Assembly (NCBI GenBank): GCA_902539035.1
Contig: CACBHL010000006.1
Location: forward strand, 1-48,896
DNA length: 48,896 nt
Reading direction: 5' to 3'
Source of the DNA: an uncultured Pelagibacteraceae bacterium
GTDB taxonomy: Bacteria > Pseudomonadota > Alphaproteobacteria > Pelagibacterales > Pelagibacteraceae
Below the pieces are notes generated by a model. It did no database searches. It saw only the letters and a program-made list of their open reading frames with translations, and was not told the DNA's origin. Position 1 is the stretch's first letter; every line of letters starts with the position of its first letter. Positions 8,558-18,776 of this stretch are shown one piece after another. The position numbers and the translations under genes were made by a program.

Positions 8558-9842
8558 TTAAATATTTTTTTATTATTTGATTGAAATATAGACCTCTATC
8601 CTCAAAATTTTTAAAATTATCAAATGATGCTCCAGCTGGACTAAATAAAATTGTATTTTTTTTTTCTTTATTATATTTAATCTCTAAAAATATTTGACTA
8701 AGTGTATCTTTTAAATTTTTAAACTTTTTGATTGTTAATTTATTCTTAAGAATTTTGCTAAATTTTATCTGATGTTTGCCAAATATATAGCCCTTGAAAT
8801 TTTTACATTGAAATTTAGTAAGATTAAACTTGTCGCCCTTTTTAGGTATGCCACACAAAATCCAGTAAACATTTTTAAAATTTTTAAGCAGGTTCTCTGA
8901 TGAAGCTAAGCTAGTAGATTTTGAGTCGTTAATTATAGTTAAATAATTATTATCAAAAATTATTTGTTGACGATATTTTAGTCCTTTAAATTTATTTATT
9001 GTTCTTAATAATTTTTTGTTATTAATATTTAAAATTTGGCATATTTTTAAAACAAAAATTAAATTTTCTCTATTACCAGATGACATGAAATACTTGTTTC
9101 TAATTTTTTTAAAAATTGGAGTTTGGAGCGAAGTATCTATTTTAATAATTTTTTGTTTATATTTTTTGCTTCTCAATTTTTTAATAATAACAGGATCATT
9201 TCTTTTTATAAAAGCTACAGATTGCGTAGTTTGTGAATCTAATAATCTAAATTTAGCCTCTATATAATTTTGAAAATTTTTGTGCCTTTCAATGTGATCA
9301 GGCGTAATATTTAGAATTACTGAATATTTTGATTTAAAAATTTTACTATATTCAAGCTGATAAGAAGATGCTTCAATTACAAAAAAAGTTTTTTTTATAA
9401 TTTTTTTTTCTGATAGAATGGGATTACCAATATTTCCAACAAGCCTAGCATCTTTTTTTTGATCCCTTAAAACATCATATAAAAGTTTTGCAGTAGTCGA
9501 TTTTCCGTTAGTGCCAGTGATCGTAACACTATCATTGCCAAAAAAAGAACAAAAAATATCAAGATCTGTATAAACTTTAGAAGAATTTTGATTTAAATAT
9601 TTTGATAATTTACATTTGGAAACATCTATACCTGGGCTTATTATTATAAAATCAAAATCACATTTGAGTATTTTGGTGAAAGAAAGACTTTTTTTATCAA
9701 ATCTGAGATTGTTTTGAGGATTGTCATCAAATGAGTTTACTTTAGCTTTCTGTCTTAAAAAATTATAAGTAGATATTCCACTTTTACCTAATCCATAAAC
9801 TAATATTTTTTTTTTTAAAAAAATATTATTGATTTTGTTCAT
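8544..9842 (-). CDS. murD: UDP-N-acetylmuramoylalanine--D-glutamate ligase MurD
   Basis: MurD adds D-glutamate to UDP-MurNAc-L-Ala. The 432-residue protein shows an N-terminal Rossmann-like segment (VYGLGKSGIST), the P-loop TGTNGKSTTAKL (about 109-120), IEASSYQLE with the metal-binding Glu, LNITPDHIERH, the INDSKSTS segment and the C-terminal LFSPAGASFDNFKNFEDRG motif diagnostic for MurD. The sequence is very lysine- and isoleucine-rich, as expected for this base composition. Its ATG shares one base with the mraY stop. Confidence 0.95.
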   Translation of the reverse strand: MNKINNIFLKKKILVYGLGKSGISTYNFLRQKAKVNSFDDNPQNNLRFDKKSLSFTKILKCDFDFIIISPGIDVSKCKLSKYLNQNSSKVYTDLDIFCSFFGNDSVTITGTNGKSTTAKLLYDVLRDQKKDARLVGNIGNPILSEKKIIKKTFFVIEASSYQLEYSKIFKSKYSVILNITPDHIERHKNFQNYIEAKFRLLDSQTTQSVAFIKRNDPVIIKKLRSKKYKQKIIKIDTSLQTPIFKKIRNKYFMSSGNRENLIFVLKICQILNINNKKLLRTINKFKGLKYRQQIIFDNNYLTIINDSKSTSLASSENLLKNFKNVYWILCGIPKKGDKFNLTKFQCKNFKGYIFGKHQIKFSKILKNKLTIKKFKNLKDTLSQIFLEIKYNKEKKNTILFSPAGASFDNFKNFEDRGLYFNQIIKKYLNANR

Positions 9843-10927
9843 TATCTTAACTTTAAAGTCGCTAATCCTATCATTGCTAAAATGATAGAGATGATCCAGA
9901 ATCTTATAACTACTGTTGACTCAGGCCAACCTTTTTTCTCAAAGTGATGATGAATTGGTGCCATTCTAAATATTCTTTTTCCAGTCAATTTAAAAGAAAT
10001 AACTTGAACCATCACGGAAATCGCTTCGAGCACAAATAGTCCACCAGTAATTGCAAGAACAATTTCATGTTTAGTTATTATTCCGACTGCTCCAAGAGAT
10101 CCCCCTAAAGATAAAGAGCCAGTATCTCCCATAAAAATTTTGGCAGGTGGAGCATTAAACCAAAGGAAACCCAAACATGACCCTATGATAGCTCCACAGA
10201 AAATCGAGATTTCACCTGTACCCTCAATATATGGAATTTGTAAGTAATCGGAAAAAACAATGTTTCCGGTTACATAACTTATAAATGCAAAACATCCTGC
10301 AACCAAAATAACTGGAACTGTCGCTAAACCATCTAAACCATCAGTTAAATTAACTGCATTAGATGCACCGATTAAAACAAATACAGCAAATGGTATAAAG
10401 AACCAACCTAGATTGACAATTAGGTTTTTAAAAAATGGAAAATATAAGTTAGTAATGTTTTGATTTTCTATAAAATAAACAAAATAACAAACTCCTACAA
10501 TTGCTAAAATAATCTGAGAAATTATTTTAAATTTAAATGAGATACCAGAAGAGTTACTATGTTTAATTTTTTTATAATCATCAAAAGCACCTAAAATACC
10601 AAATGTAATAGCAATATAAATACAAAAAAGAATATTTATATTTGACAGATTCCCCCAACATAAAACTGAAACCAATAAACCTATTAAGATAATTACACCG
10701 CCCATTGTTGGGGTTCCAATTTTTTTTACAACATGTTCTTCAGGCCCATCATCTCGAATAGGATCTAAAATTTTTTGGCTAGAGAAAAACTTAATAAAAG
10801 GTCCACCAATTATTAGGACAATAGCTAACGACGTAAATAGAGACAATCCAGTTCTAAAAGTTATGTATTTGAAAACATTTAAAAAACCAAATGTGTCAAC
10901 AAAGTTAAGTAAAAATTGATATAGCAT
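9842..10927 (-). CDS. mraY: Phospho-MurNAc-pentapeptide translocase MraY
   Basis: MraY transfers phospho-MurNAc-pentapeptide to undecaprenyl phosphate, making lipid I, the first membrane step. The 361-residue polytopic protein has about ten hydrophobic segments and the family signatures: GTPTMGG (about 73-79), FGILGAFDDYKK with the aspartate pair, NAVNLTDGLDGLA, FMGDTGSLSLGG and RMAPIHHHFEKKGWPE. It abuts the murE-murF fusion with no gap and shares one base with murD. Confidence 0.97.
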   Translation of the reverse strand: MLYQFLLNFVDTFGFLNVFKYITFRTGLSLFTSLAIVLIIGGPFIKFFSSQKILDPIRDDGPEEHVVKKIGTPTMGGVIILIGLLVSVLCWGNLSNINILFCIYIAITFGILGAFDDYKKIKHSNSSGISFKFKIISQIILAIVGVCYFVYFIENQNITNLYFPFFKNLIVNLGWFFIPFAVFVLIGASNAVNLTDGLDGLATVPVILVAGCFAFISYVTGNIVFSDYLQIPYIEGTGEISIFCGAIIGSCLGFLWFNAPPAKIFMGDTGSLSLGGSLGAVGIITKHEIVLAITGGLFVLEAISVMVQVISFKLTGKRIFRMAPIHHHFEKKGWPESTVVIRFWIISIILAMIGLATLKLR

Positions 10928-13765
10928 TTAATTTGTACCTTTTAATTCTTTTACTATCTTATTGAAACCTGTCGCATTTGAGGCCTTTATCATTAAGAAA
11001 TCATCATTATCAAAATTATTTTCAATTAAATCGTTTATTTGTAATTTATTCTTTAAAACTGAACCTTTTTTAAGATTTGAAATTTTATTATATAAAAAGG
11101 AAATTTCCTTTCCTTTGACAAAAACTTTATCAATATTTGTTCTATTAATCACTGGTGCTATAGACTCATGAAGTTTTTTTGAATGATGCCCCAGCTCCAA
11201 CATATCACCAAGTATAAGATATTTTTTAGCGTTTTTTGTTTTGATCTTGTCATAATTTAATATTGCAGTCTTTAAAGACAATGGATTTGAATTATAACTT
11301 TCATCAATTAAGTTTATAATTTTTTTATTAACTTTAATTTTTTTGATATCGCCCCTTCCCTCTGGAGTTATAAAATTAAGAAATGTATTTTTATCTAATT
11401 TTAAAATATTAAAGAAAACACTTTTAATAGTTAATGCTGCTAAAATGTTATAAATATAATTTTGGAAATCATTTGAAACTATAAAATCTTTTTTAATTTT
11501 ATTTATTTTAATACAGATTTTGTATTTTTTTTTGGATTTTATAATATTATATAGTTTAATATCTGCATATTGGTTGTGAATTCCAAAAGATAACACTTTG
11601 ATTTTCTTTTTATGTGCTATTTTCTTGTGTAAACCAAAAAAAGCGTCATCAGCGTTAAGGACTACATGACCATTATCTTTGGTATTATCAATTATTTCAG
11701 CTTTTGCTAAAGCTATTTGTCTTATGTTTTTAAAATTTTTGGCATGTGCGTAATTAATATTTGTGATTACACTTATGTCAGGTTGAATAATTTTTGAGAG
11801 TTTATCTATTTCTCCTTTTTTATCCATTCCAACTTCAATAACACCATAATCATCATTTTGATTTATATTAAAAAGACTTAAAGGAACACCATATTTATTA
11901 TTATATGATTTTGGGGAAATAGTTGTTTTAGACACTTTATTTAAGACGTTACCCAATAATTCCTTTAGAGAAGTTTTTCCACAACTACCTGTTATGGCAA
12001 TAATATTTGTAGAAATATTTTTCCTAAAAATTTTTGCAGTTTCTGTAAGCAAACCTAAAGGGTTTATTGAGCTTGCTTGTTTATTAATAGGTAATTTCTT
12101 TTGAATTTTATTTACTACAGTTATTGATGCCTTTTTTTGAATTGCTTGTTCAACAAATTTATTACCATCATTTTTTTTTCCTTTAATTGCAAAAAAAATA
12201 TCATTTTTTTTTACACTCCTTGAGTTTATGCTAGCTTTATTAATTACTGATTTAGATGATAGAATTTTTCTATCAAATCTTTCATTAAGAATATTTAATT
12301 TTAAATTTTTAGATAATTTAAAATTCTTTTTTTTAATTGAACTTAAAATTATTTGCCTATCTGATAAAAAAATTTTTTTATTTCCAATCTGCTGAATTTT
12401 TTCATGACCTTTGCCTGCAACGATTAAAATATTTCCTGTATTTAAGTTATTTATTGCTTTTATGATTGCTTCTTTTCTATTAGAAATTTCAATAATTTGA
12501 CTTTTTTTTATACCCCTTTTAATCTCATTTCTAATTTTCTTAGGCTTTTCATGTCTTGGATTATCATCTGTAAGATAAATTTTATCCGCATATTTATCAG
12601 CAATTTTACCCATTTTTGATCTTTTACCTTTATCTCTGTCACCACCACACCCAAAGAGCAAAGAAATATGCTTATCAGGGAATTGTTCTCTAATATTTAG
12701 AATACAAGTTTCTAAAGCATCTGGTGTATGAGCGTAATCAAGAAATACTAAAGATTTATTTTTAATTTTTCCTATTTTTTCAAATCTACCCTCAACAGAA
12801 GATAGTTTAGGAATAACACTAAATATTTTTTTTAACTCTAAATTACTTTTTGAAGCTGCTATGACAGCCATCAAAATATTTTTTAATTGAATTTTTCCTA
12901 CAAGTTTAACTCTTATTTCGTGTATTAAGTTTTTATGTTTTATTTTTAATATTTGAGATTCATTTTTATAATTGTGGGATAAAAGTTGGAAATTTTTATT
13001 ATTTAAAGTAAGTAATTTTAATTTTTTTTTGGCACTGATATTTTTAATTTTTTTAAATTCAGGTATTTTTTCATCAGTTATAACAAATCCCTTTTTTTTT
13101 ATAAGATTTTCAAACAAATAAAGTTTAGCATTAAGATAATTTTTAAAATTTTTATGATAGTCTAAATGATCTTGGGATAAATTCGTAAAAATTGCAGAAT
13201 TAAATAAAAGTCCATCCACCCTATTTTGGTGTAACCCATGACTTGATGCTTCCATAATTACATTTTCTATTTTTCTTTTTTTTAATTGATATAAAATTTT
13301 TCCTAAATAAATAGGATCAATAGTTGTATTAAATAAATTTAAATTATAGTTATTTGACCTCACACCTAATGTTCCTATTGAAGCAACTTTTTTGTTATTT
13401 AAATTTAAAATTTGATAATAAAAATTAGAGACTGATGATTTACCATTTGTGCCTGTTACAGCAATTAAATTGTTAGGTTTTTTTTTAAAAATACCAAATG
13501 ATATTTGAGCTAGTAATTTTCTAATGTTTTTTGTATGAATAAACAAAACCCCATTTTTATATTCACCAAAATGTTTCTCGGTAACAATAATTTTACATCC
13601 TTTTTTTACTGCTAAAGGTATAAAATTATTCCCATCTAAATTATTTCCTTTGATTGCAAAAAAAATATAGTTTTTTTTAATTTTTCTATGATCAAAACAA
13701 ATCCCAGAAAAAAAAATGTTATAATATTTTTTTCTTATTTGTTTAAAGTGATCTCCTAAACGCAT
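10928..13765 (-). CDS. murE-murF: Fused MurE-MurF peptidoglycan ligase
   Basis: A single 945-residue open frame carries two complete Mur ligases. Residues about 1-480 are MurE: GTNGKSS P-loop at 105-111, MEASSHGLHQNRVDG at 171-185, and DDNPRHE at 400-406, whose DNPR pattern is the meso-diaminopimelate-specific signature. Residues about 490-945 are MurF: an N-terminal domain with NSRSVKKNDIFFAIKG, then a second P-loop GSCGKTS at 593-599, the VIEVGMD and DESYNSNP segments and ILGDMLELG near the C-terminus. The linker is short, about 470-490, with no stop or internal start of the usual kind. The product would add meso-DAP and then D-Ala-D-Ala in succession. MurE and MurF are separate in most bacteria; fusions are known, for example in Bordetella. 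Confidence 0.93.
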   Translation of the reverse strand: MRLGDHFKQIRKKYYNIFFSGICFDHRKIKKNYIFFAIKGNNLDGNNFIPLAVKKGCKIIVTEKHFGEYKNGVLFIHTKNIRKLLAQISFGIFKKKPNNLIAVTGTNGKSSVSNFYYQILNLNNKKVASIGTLGVRSNNYNLNLFNTTIDPIYLGKILYQLKKRKIENVIMEASSHGLHQNRVDGLLFNSAIFTNLSQDHLDYHKNFKNYLNAKLYLFENLIKKKGFVITDEKIPEFKKIKNISAKKKLKLLTLNNKNFQLLSHNYKNESQILKIKHKNLIHEIRVKLVGKIQLKNILMAVIAASKSNLELKKIFSVIPKLSSVEGRFEKIGKIKNKSLVFLDYAHTPDALETCILNIREQFPDKHISLLFGCGGDRDKGKRSKMGKIADKYADKIYLTDDNPRHEKPKKIRNEIKRGIKKSQIIEISNRKEAIIKAINNLNTGNILIVAGKGHEKIQQIGNKKIFLSDRQIILSSIKKKNFKLSKNLKLNILNERFDRKILSSKSVINKASINSRSVKKNDIFFAIKGKKNDGNKFVEQAIQKKASITVVNKIQKKLPINKQASSINPLGLLTETAKIFRKNISTNIIAITGSCGKTSLKELLGNVLNKVSKTTISPKSYNNKYGVPLSLFNINQNDDYGVIEVGMDKKGEIDKLSKIIQPDISVITNINYAHAKNFKNIRQIALAKAEIIDNTKDNGHVVLNADDAFFGLHKKIAHKKKIKVLSFGIHNQYADIKLYNIIKSKKKYKICIKINKIKKDFIVSNDFQNYIYNILAALTIKSVFFNILKLDKNTFLNFITPEGRGDIKKIKVNKKIINLIDESYNSNPLSLKTAILNYDKIKTKNAKKYLILGDMLELGHHSKKLHESIAPVINRTNIDKVFVKGKEISFLYNKISNLKKGSVLKNKLQINDLIENNFDNDDFLMIKASNATGFNKIVKELKGTN

Positions 13766-13767
13766 GA

Positions 13768-15456
13768 TTACTGAATTTCTATATATTTTGTGGCTAAAAT
13801 GGGCCCAACTTTATCTATAATCTTTCCTGCTACCTCAACAGAAGTCCAACCAGCAGTATTATATAAAGTTCCTTTCCAGCCACCTTTTCTGTGCCTGTAT
13901 TTATAATAATAATCTTTTGCTTTTTGTGGAGTATCTAACATCACTATGAAAACATATTGAGGATTTGAGGTAGGAAAAATAGATGCAAAAGTATTTATTT
14001 TAGCATCAGAGTATGCTCCATCTTTAGGTTGGTCTGCTGTACCTGTTTTTCCGCCAATTTCAAAATGCTCCACGTCTGCAAATTTTGCAGTTCCTTCTTC
14101 TGTGCTAACAATTTTCCTAAGGGCATCTACAACTTGTTCCGAGACACCTTGATTTATTAATCTCCTTTTCTCAGTATTTTGTTGAAGTTTCTTTTGAACA
14201 AGAGTTGGTTTTACATCATATCCTCCGTTTGACAAAATTGCATAACCTTTAGCAAGTTGAAGAATTGTAGTAGCTACACCGTGGCCAAAAGATGCTGTTG
14301 CTAGTTTACATTTTCCAAAATTGTAATTTTTTTGAGGTGCTACTTCTTCAATATCAAACTTAATATCACTAAGAACACCAATTTTTTCTAGAAATGACTT
14401 GAACTTTTCTGGTCCAATTTTTTGAGCAATTCTTACTGAACCAATATTTCCAGATCTTACAAAGATTTGTTCTGCAGTTAAATCAGATGGGATTTCATTG
14501 TCATATTCTCTGATTGGAAAGCCATAACAACTGATTGTTTTTGGAAGATCTAAAAATTCAGTTTCTGGTTTAATTTTTTTTTCATTTAATGCACTTGCAA
14601 ATGTAAATGCCTTAAAAACAGAACCTAACTCATAAGTTCCTTTTGTTACTCTGTTTATGTAATTAACGTCGCTTAAATTTTGTCTTTCATTAGGATTAAA
14701 GTCAGGTAACGAAACAAGAGATAAGATATTTCCAGTGTGGACATTCATTAAAATCGAAGCACTCCCTTTACTTTTAAAAATTTCTTGATATTTGATTAAT
14801 TCTTCACGAATTAGATATTGTAAATCTTTGTCTACTGTCAACCTGATGGGTTTTCTAGATTTTATTAAAAGTTCATTTAAAGATTTTTCTAGTCCTGAAA
14901 TTCCAATATTATCATTATCTATTTGACCAATAATATGGCTAAAAAGATTCTTTTGAGGATAGATCCTCAAGATTTTTTCCTCAGGTTTAAGAGATTTATC
15001 TCCAAGTTTCATCAACGTTTCGTAATTTTCTTCAGAGACTTTTTTTTCAAGATAAAAAAAATTTTTTTGATTTATTTTTCTTTCAATTTCCTCAAAATTT
15101 TTATTTGGAAAAATTAAATTTAAACTTAATAACAATTTTTTTTGATTTATAATATCTGAGGTTTTTAAACCAATATCAATTGAGCTTACTGTTTTTGCTA
15201 AATAATTGCCGTTAATATCAATAATATCTGCTCTGTAGAGCTCGTCATTAATTAAGGGAGTATCTACCTTTTCCTCATCAGAATAGCGCGTACCAAGTTT
15301 AATAAGATGGATAGAGTAAATTGTATAAATTATAAAAAAAATGAAGAAAATAAAAGCAACTCTGTTAAACTGAATATTAAGTCCATTTTTTTTCTTTTTA
15401 TATGAAAAATCATTTTCATGATCCTCTATTGTTAAATTTGATTTAAATTTAATCAT
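13768..15456 (-). CDS. ftsI: Septal transpeptidase FtsI (class B PBP)
   Basis: FtsI cross-links peptidoglycan at the division septum as partner of FtsW. The 562-residue protein has one N-terminal membrane segment (about 32-52), a pedestal domain, and a transpeptidase domain with all three active-site motifs: the SxxK box SVFK at 279-282, SGN at 335-337 and KTGT at 470-473. The C-terminal YNTAGWTSVEVAGKI segment is also typical. Its ATG shares one base with the stop of the small ftsL-like gene, and the murE-murF start follows after two bases. The position and single membrane anchor favour FtsI over the elongation PBP2. Confidence 0.95.
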   Translation of the reverse strand: MIKFKSNLTIEDHENDFSYKKKKNGLNIQFNRVAFIFFIFFIIYTIYSIHLIKLGTRYSDEEKVDTPLINDELYRADIIDINGNYLAKTVSSIDIGLKTSDIINQKKLLLSLNLIFPNKNFEEIERKINQKNFFYLEKKVSEENYETLMKLGDKSLKPEEKILRIYPQKNLFSHIIGQIDNDNIGISGLEKSLNELLIKSRKPIRLTVDKDLQYLIREELIKYQEIFKSKGSASILMNVHTGNILSLVSLPDFNPNERQNLSDVNYINRVTKGTYELGSVFKAFTFASALNEKKIKPETEFLDLPKTISCYGFPIREYDNEIPSDLTAEQIFVRSGNIGSVRIAQKIGPEKFKSFLEKIGVLSDIKFDIEEVAPQKNYNFGKCKLATASFGHGVATTILQLAKGYAILSNGGYDVKPTLVQKKLQQNTEKRRLINQGVSEQVVDALRKIVSTEEGTAKFADVEHFEIGGKTGTADQPKDGAYSDAKINTFASIFPTSNPQYVFIVMLDTPQKAKDYYYKYRHRKGGWKGTLYNTAGWTSVEVAGKIIDKVGPILATKYIEIQ

Positions 15457-15752
15457 TACTCTTTTATTATTTTTAGATCCTCAATAATTTCTTGATTTTT
15501 ATAAATTTTAATATTTTTTATATTTTTTTGAATAAGCTGATCATCAAAATATAAAGATTGAAATTCTAGAAGTTTATCAGCAGAACTTAAATAATCATGC
15601 TCTAGCAAAATATTCTCATATTCAGATTTTAATACTCTTAAATTTTCTCTAACTATAAATAATTCATCCTCATTTTTTTTTGCTGTATTTTTTATTGTTG
15701 CAGTAGATAAAATTAACAAAAAAATTATTGATACTAAGCCAATTTTTTTCAT
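15456..15752 (-). CDS. ftsL: FtsL-like small division protein
   Basis: This is a 98-residue bitopic protein with one hydrophobic segment (about 4-20) followed by a heptad-like helical region (about 28-70, for example [18 protein letters not shown]) and a short tail. FtsL sequences are poorly conserved, so the call rests on size, topology, coiled-coil character and position between rsmH and ftsI, where ftsL lies in most dcw clusters. FtsL forms a complex with FtsQ and FtsB that activates FtsWI. It overlaps rsmH by four bases. Confidence 0.75.
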   Translation of the reverse strand: MKKIGLVSIIFLLILSTATIKNTAKKNEDELFIVRENLRVLKSEYENILLEHDYLSSADKLLEFQSLYFDDQLIQKNIKNIKIYKNQEIIEDLKIIKE

Positions 15753-16759
15753 AGTTTTTTTCCAAAATTTTCAATTTCAATTAAATTTTTAAATTGATCC
15801 TCAATATCAGTCTCAAAATCAAAAAGATCATTTTTTTTTATAGCGTATCTTAATTTTGCAGACCTAGAGGAAGGATTTTTATTTAACTCCTCATCTTTTG
15901 GTGTAATTGGTTTTTTTTTAGATAAATTAAATAATGTCTCTCTTTGTTGAATTAAAGGAGCATATCTAGAAATACTTTTGTTTTCTGAAAGACTTTTAAA
16001 AAAATATTTAACTATTTTATCTTCTAAAGAATGAAATGTTACTACTGCTAAAACTCCATCTTTTTTCAAAATCTTTGCTGCATTAATCAATCCATAGATT
16101 AATTCACTAATCTCTTTATTAACAAATATTCTTAAAGCCTGAAAAACTTTAGTAGAATTATTAATCCTAAAATTTTTTCTTCTTTTAGAACTATCAATTA
16201 TTTTAACTAAACCTTGTGTATCAATTTTTTTTTTTATTCTCTCCTTCGTAATATTTCTTGCTATATATTTCCCCTCTTTTTCATCACCAAAAAACTTAAA
16301 GATTTTTTCTAATTCTTTTTGATCAAGTTTATTTACTACATCTTCAGCTGAAAAAGAATTTAAACCTAATTGCATATTTAATTTTCCGTCTGTATCGAAT
16401 GATAATCCCTTATTTGGATCTTTCATTTGAGTATAGGAATATCCTAAATCAAATATAACGCCTTTGATGTTCTCATTTTTTAGTTTTAGATTTTTTAGCT
16501 GGCTAAATCTTAGATTCTTAAACTTAAATCTGTCCTCAAATTTTTCTTGCAGTTTAGAAGCAACCTTTTCACTTTCAGGATCTCTATCTAAAGCCATTAC
16601 TTTAGTTTTTTTAAATTCTAAAATTTTTTTTGTGTAGCCACCTTGGCCAAAAGTACAGTCAATAAATGTGCCGCCATATTGAGGGGAAATAATGCTAATA
16701 ATTTCTTTTAGCAACACCGGATAATGCTCTTGCATCTTCGGTGTTATGGCGGCGTCCAT
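15749..16759 (-). CDS. rsmH: 16S rRNA (cytosine-1402-N4) methyltransferase RsmH
   Basis: RsmH (MraW) uses S-adenosylmethionine to methylate N4 of C1402 in 16S rRNA at the decoding site. The 336-residue protein has the early [21 protein letters not shown]-binding loop (about 30-47), [13 protein letters not shown], the [13 protein letters not shown] segment and the C-terminal [16 protein letters not shown] motif. A second in-frame ATG eight codons inside gives an alternative N-terminus starting MQEHYPVLL, closer to many family members. In the usual cluster rsmH directly follows mraZ; here ftsZ is interposed, with an 18-base gap to rsmH. Confidence 0.95.
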   Translation of the reverse strand: MDAAITPKMQEHYPVLLKEIISIISPQYGGTFIDCTFGQGGYTKKILEFKKTKVMALDRDPESEKVASKLQEKFEDRFKFKNLRFSQLKNLKLKNENIKGVIFDLGYSYTQMKDPNKGLSFDTDGKLNMQLGLNSFSAEDVVNKLDQKELEKIFKFFGDEKEGKYIARNITKERIKKKIDTQGLVKIIDSSKRRKNFRINNSTKVFQALRIFVNKEISELIYGLINAAKILKKDGVLAVVTFHSLEDKIVKYFFKSLSENKSISRYAPLIQQRETLFNLSKKKPITPKDEELNKNPSSRSAKLRYAIKKNDLFDFETDIEDQFKNLIEIENFGKKL

Positions 16760-16777
16760 TTATTTCTTTGAAGACCA

Positions 16778-18256
16778 TTAATTTTTTTGTCTTCTCAAGA
16801 ATGCTGGTATTTCAAGATCATCATCATCTTCGTCAGAAGATATTAAATCTTCTGGACCTGATTTTTCTGTTTCGGAACTAAATAAGTCTGGAGAGTCCGA
16901 ATCTACCCCAAATTCTTTTAGGTCGTTTGAAACATCTTGTTCAACACTTTCTGGAGCATTAGTCATATCCTGTATCTCGGTAGCTTCTTGCGTAAATGAT
17001 TTTTCCATCTCATTTACGGTTGCATCTTCAACTACACTTTCTGTTTCAGTATATGTATTTTGTAAAACCTCCTCATTTGTAACATTTGAATGAGTTGTTT
17101 CACTCTGTTGCTCTTGAACTATTTCATTTTCAAGCTTCAAAGCATTAGCACCATGCGTGATTGGACTTGAGGATGTGTTATTTGAAAAATTAAAAGAAGC
17201 AGATGATCCAATATTTGTAAAATCTGAATAACCAGGATTACGATTATGGATTCTGTGTACCATATTTACAACTGATTTAGACTCCGGATGTTGACCATCA
17301 AGAGAAGTTGCAACTATTGAAACTCTAATTTTTCCATCTAATTCTGAGTCCGTTATTGCTCCAATTATGACCTCTGCTTCAGAATCTACTTCTGATCTTA
17401 TTTTGTTCACTACTTCATCTACTTCAAAGAGTTTAAGATCTTTACCTCCAGTAATATTAACTAACAATCCTTTGGCACCTTTTAGAGTGTAGTCGTCAAT
17501 TAAAGGGTTGCTTATTGCCATCTCTGCAGCTTGCATTGCACGACCTTCACCTTCTGCTTCTCCAGTTCCCATCATAGCTTTGCCCATTGCTGCCATAACA
17601 GTTTCAACATCTGCAAAATCTAAGTTGATTATTCCAGGTCTTACCATCAAATCTGTCACGCTTTGAACACCATGTCTTAAAACATTATTTGAAAGATTAA
17701 ATGACTCTTCAAAAGTAGTCTGTTCATTAGCTATTTTAAATAGGTTTTGGTTAGGAATAACAATAATTGTATCAACATGTTTTCTTAATTCTTCCAAACC
17801 TTGTTGTGCTCTTCTCATCCTAGAAGGGCCTTCATATAAAAATGGAAGAGTCACAACACCTACCGTTAAGATATTTAATTCTTTAGCAGCTCTGGCAATA
17901 ACATGAGCAGCACCAGTGCCTGTTCCACCGCCCATACCAGCTGCAATAAAAACCATGTTTGCACCTTGAAGTGTATTTACAATTTCATTTAAAGATTCAT
18001 CTGCTGCAGCTTGTCCAATATCTAATTTTGCACCAGCTCCTAATCCTTTGGTTAAATTTAAACCAATTTGAATTCTTGTTTTTGCTTTACTGAGCTTCAA
18101 ATCTTGGGCATCGGTATTCACTGCAATAAATTCTACTCCTTGCATATTGTTTTCAATCATTTCATTTATTGCATTTCCGCCTGCTCCACCTACACCTAAA
18201 ACTAGAAGTCGTGGCTGTAGTTCTTTTATCTCTGGTGCTTTAAAGTTAATTGTCAT
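16778..18256 (-). CDS. ftsZ: Cell division GTPase FtsZ
   Basis: FtsZ is the tubulin homologue that forms the cytokinetic ring. The 492-residue protein has the GTPase domain (about 15-320) with [10 protein letters not shown], the tubulin signature GGGTGTGAA (about 111-119), and [20 protein letters not shown] for the synergy region. A long acidic low-complexity linker (about 340-475) follows, and the chain ends in [11 protein letters not shown], the conserved C-terminal peptide that binds membrane tethers such as FtsA. A good Shine-Dalgarno sequence (AGGGG) lies 6 bases before the ATG. It is nine bases downstream of mraZ rather than after ftsA, an unusual position. Confidence 0.97.
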   Translation of the reverse strand: MTINFKAPEIKELQPRLLVLGVGGAGGNAINEMIENNMQGVEFIAVNTDAQDLKLSKAKTRIQIGLNLTKGLGAGAKLDIGQAAADESLNEIVNTLQGANMVFIAAGMGGGTGTGAAHVIARAAKELNILTVGVVTLPFLYEGPSRMRRAQQGLEELRKHVDTIIVIPNQNLFKIANEQTTFEESFNLSNNVLRHGVQSVTDLMVRPGIINLDFADVETVMAAMGKAMMGTGEAEGEGRAMQAAEMAISNPLIDDYTLKGAKGLLVNITGGKDLKLFEVDEVVNKIRSEVDSEAEVIIGAITDSELDGKIRVSIVATSLDGQHPESKSVVNMVHRIHNRNPGYSDFTNIGSSASFNFSNNTSSSPITHGANALKLENEIVQEQQSETTHSNVTNEEVLQNTYTETESVVEDATVNEMEKSFTQEATEIQDMTNAPESVEQDVSNDLKEFGVDSDSPDLFSSETEKSGPEDLISSDEDDDDLEIPAFLRRQKN

Positions 18257-18265
18257 CTTTTTCCC

Positions 18266-18724
18266 CTATTGTTTATTTTGTTGAAGCTCCCATTTAAGAT
18301 TACCACGATTAATATTTGCTTTTTTTTTCGCTGTTATCTTAAATTTTTCAAATGCTGTTGGTTCCCATATTTGAAATGTTTGGCCTTGACCAACAAACAA
18401 CATGCTATTTTTTATTTTTGCATGTTTTAATAATTTTGAAGAAAGTGAAATTCTGCCCTCACTATCAAATTGTAAATTTATACTTTCTGCTAATATTGAA
18501 GTTGCAAAATAATCTCTTTTTTCCTCAAAGGGATTTAGGGAGTCAATTGCTGAAGAAATTTTTTCTATTCTATCTTGAGAACATGCTTCTATAGATGAGT
18601 TATTAAATGATGGATAACATATAACACCATTGTAACCTAAATTGGATAAATGTGACCTAAAACTAGCAGGCACAGATACTCTCCCTTTTTTGTCTAATTT
18701 GTTTTCGTATGTTGATAAAAACAT
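18266..18724 (-). CDS. mraZ: Transcriptional regulator MraZ
   Basis: MraZ is a SpoVT/AbrB-fold DNA-binding protein that represses the dcw operon in studied bacteria. The 152-residue protein shows two MraZ repeats: FLSTYENKLDKKGRVSVPASFR (about 2-23) and LQFDSEGRISLSSKLL (about 82-97), each with the typical DxxGRxxxP/S pattern. It is the first gene of the cluster. A strong promoter with phased TGGG boxes lies directly upstream, which fits autoregulation. A candidate AAGGA ribosome site precedes the ATG by 11 bases. Confidence 0.95.
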   Translation of the reverse strand: MFLSTYENKLDKKGRVSVPASFRSHLSNLGYNGVICYPSFNNSSIEACSQDRIEKISSAIDSLNPFEEKRDYFATSILAESINLQFDSEGRISLSSKLLKHAKIKNSMLFVGQGQTFQIWEPTAFEKFKITAKKKANINRGNLKWELQQNKQ

Positions 18725-18742
18725 AAAACATAAATTCCTTTA

Positions 18743-18776
18743 TTCCCATATTTGGGAATTTATGGGATATTATGGG
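18743..18776. promoter_or_regulatory. Candidate MraZ operator: three phased TGGG boxes
   Basis: On the plus strand TGGG occurs at 18753-18756, 18763-18766 and 18773-18776, exactly 10 bases apart, so all lie on one DNA face. They overlap the -10 element and start region of the mraZ promoter. A fourth, inverted copy forms a perfect 6-bp inverted repeat with the first (TTCCCA at 18743-18748 and TGGGAA at 18753-18758). E. coli MraZ is known to bind direct TGGGN repeats spaced by five bases. That this is its operator here is inference. Confidence 0.7.
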
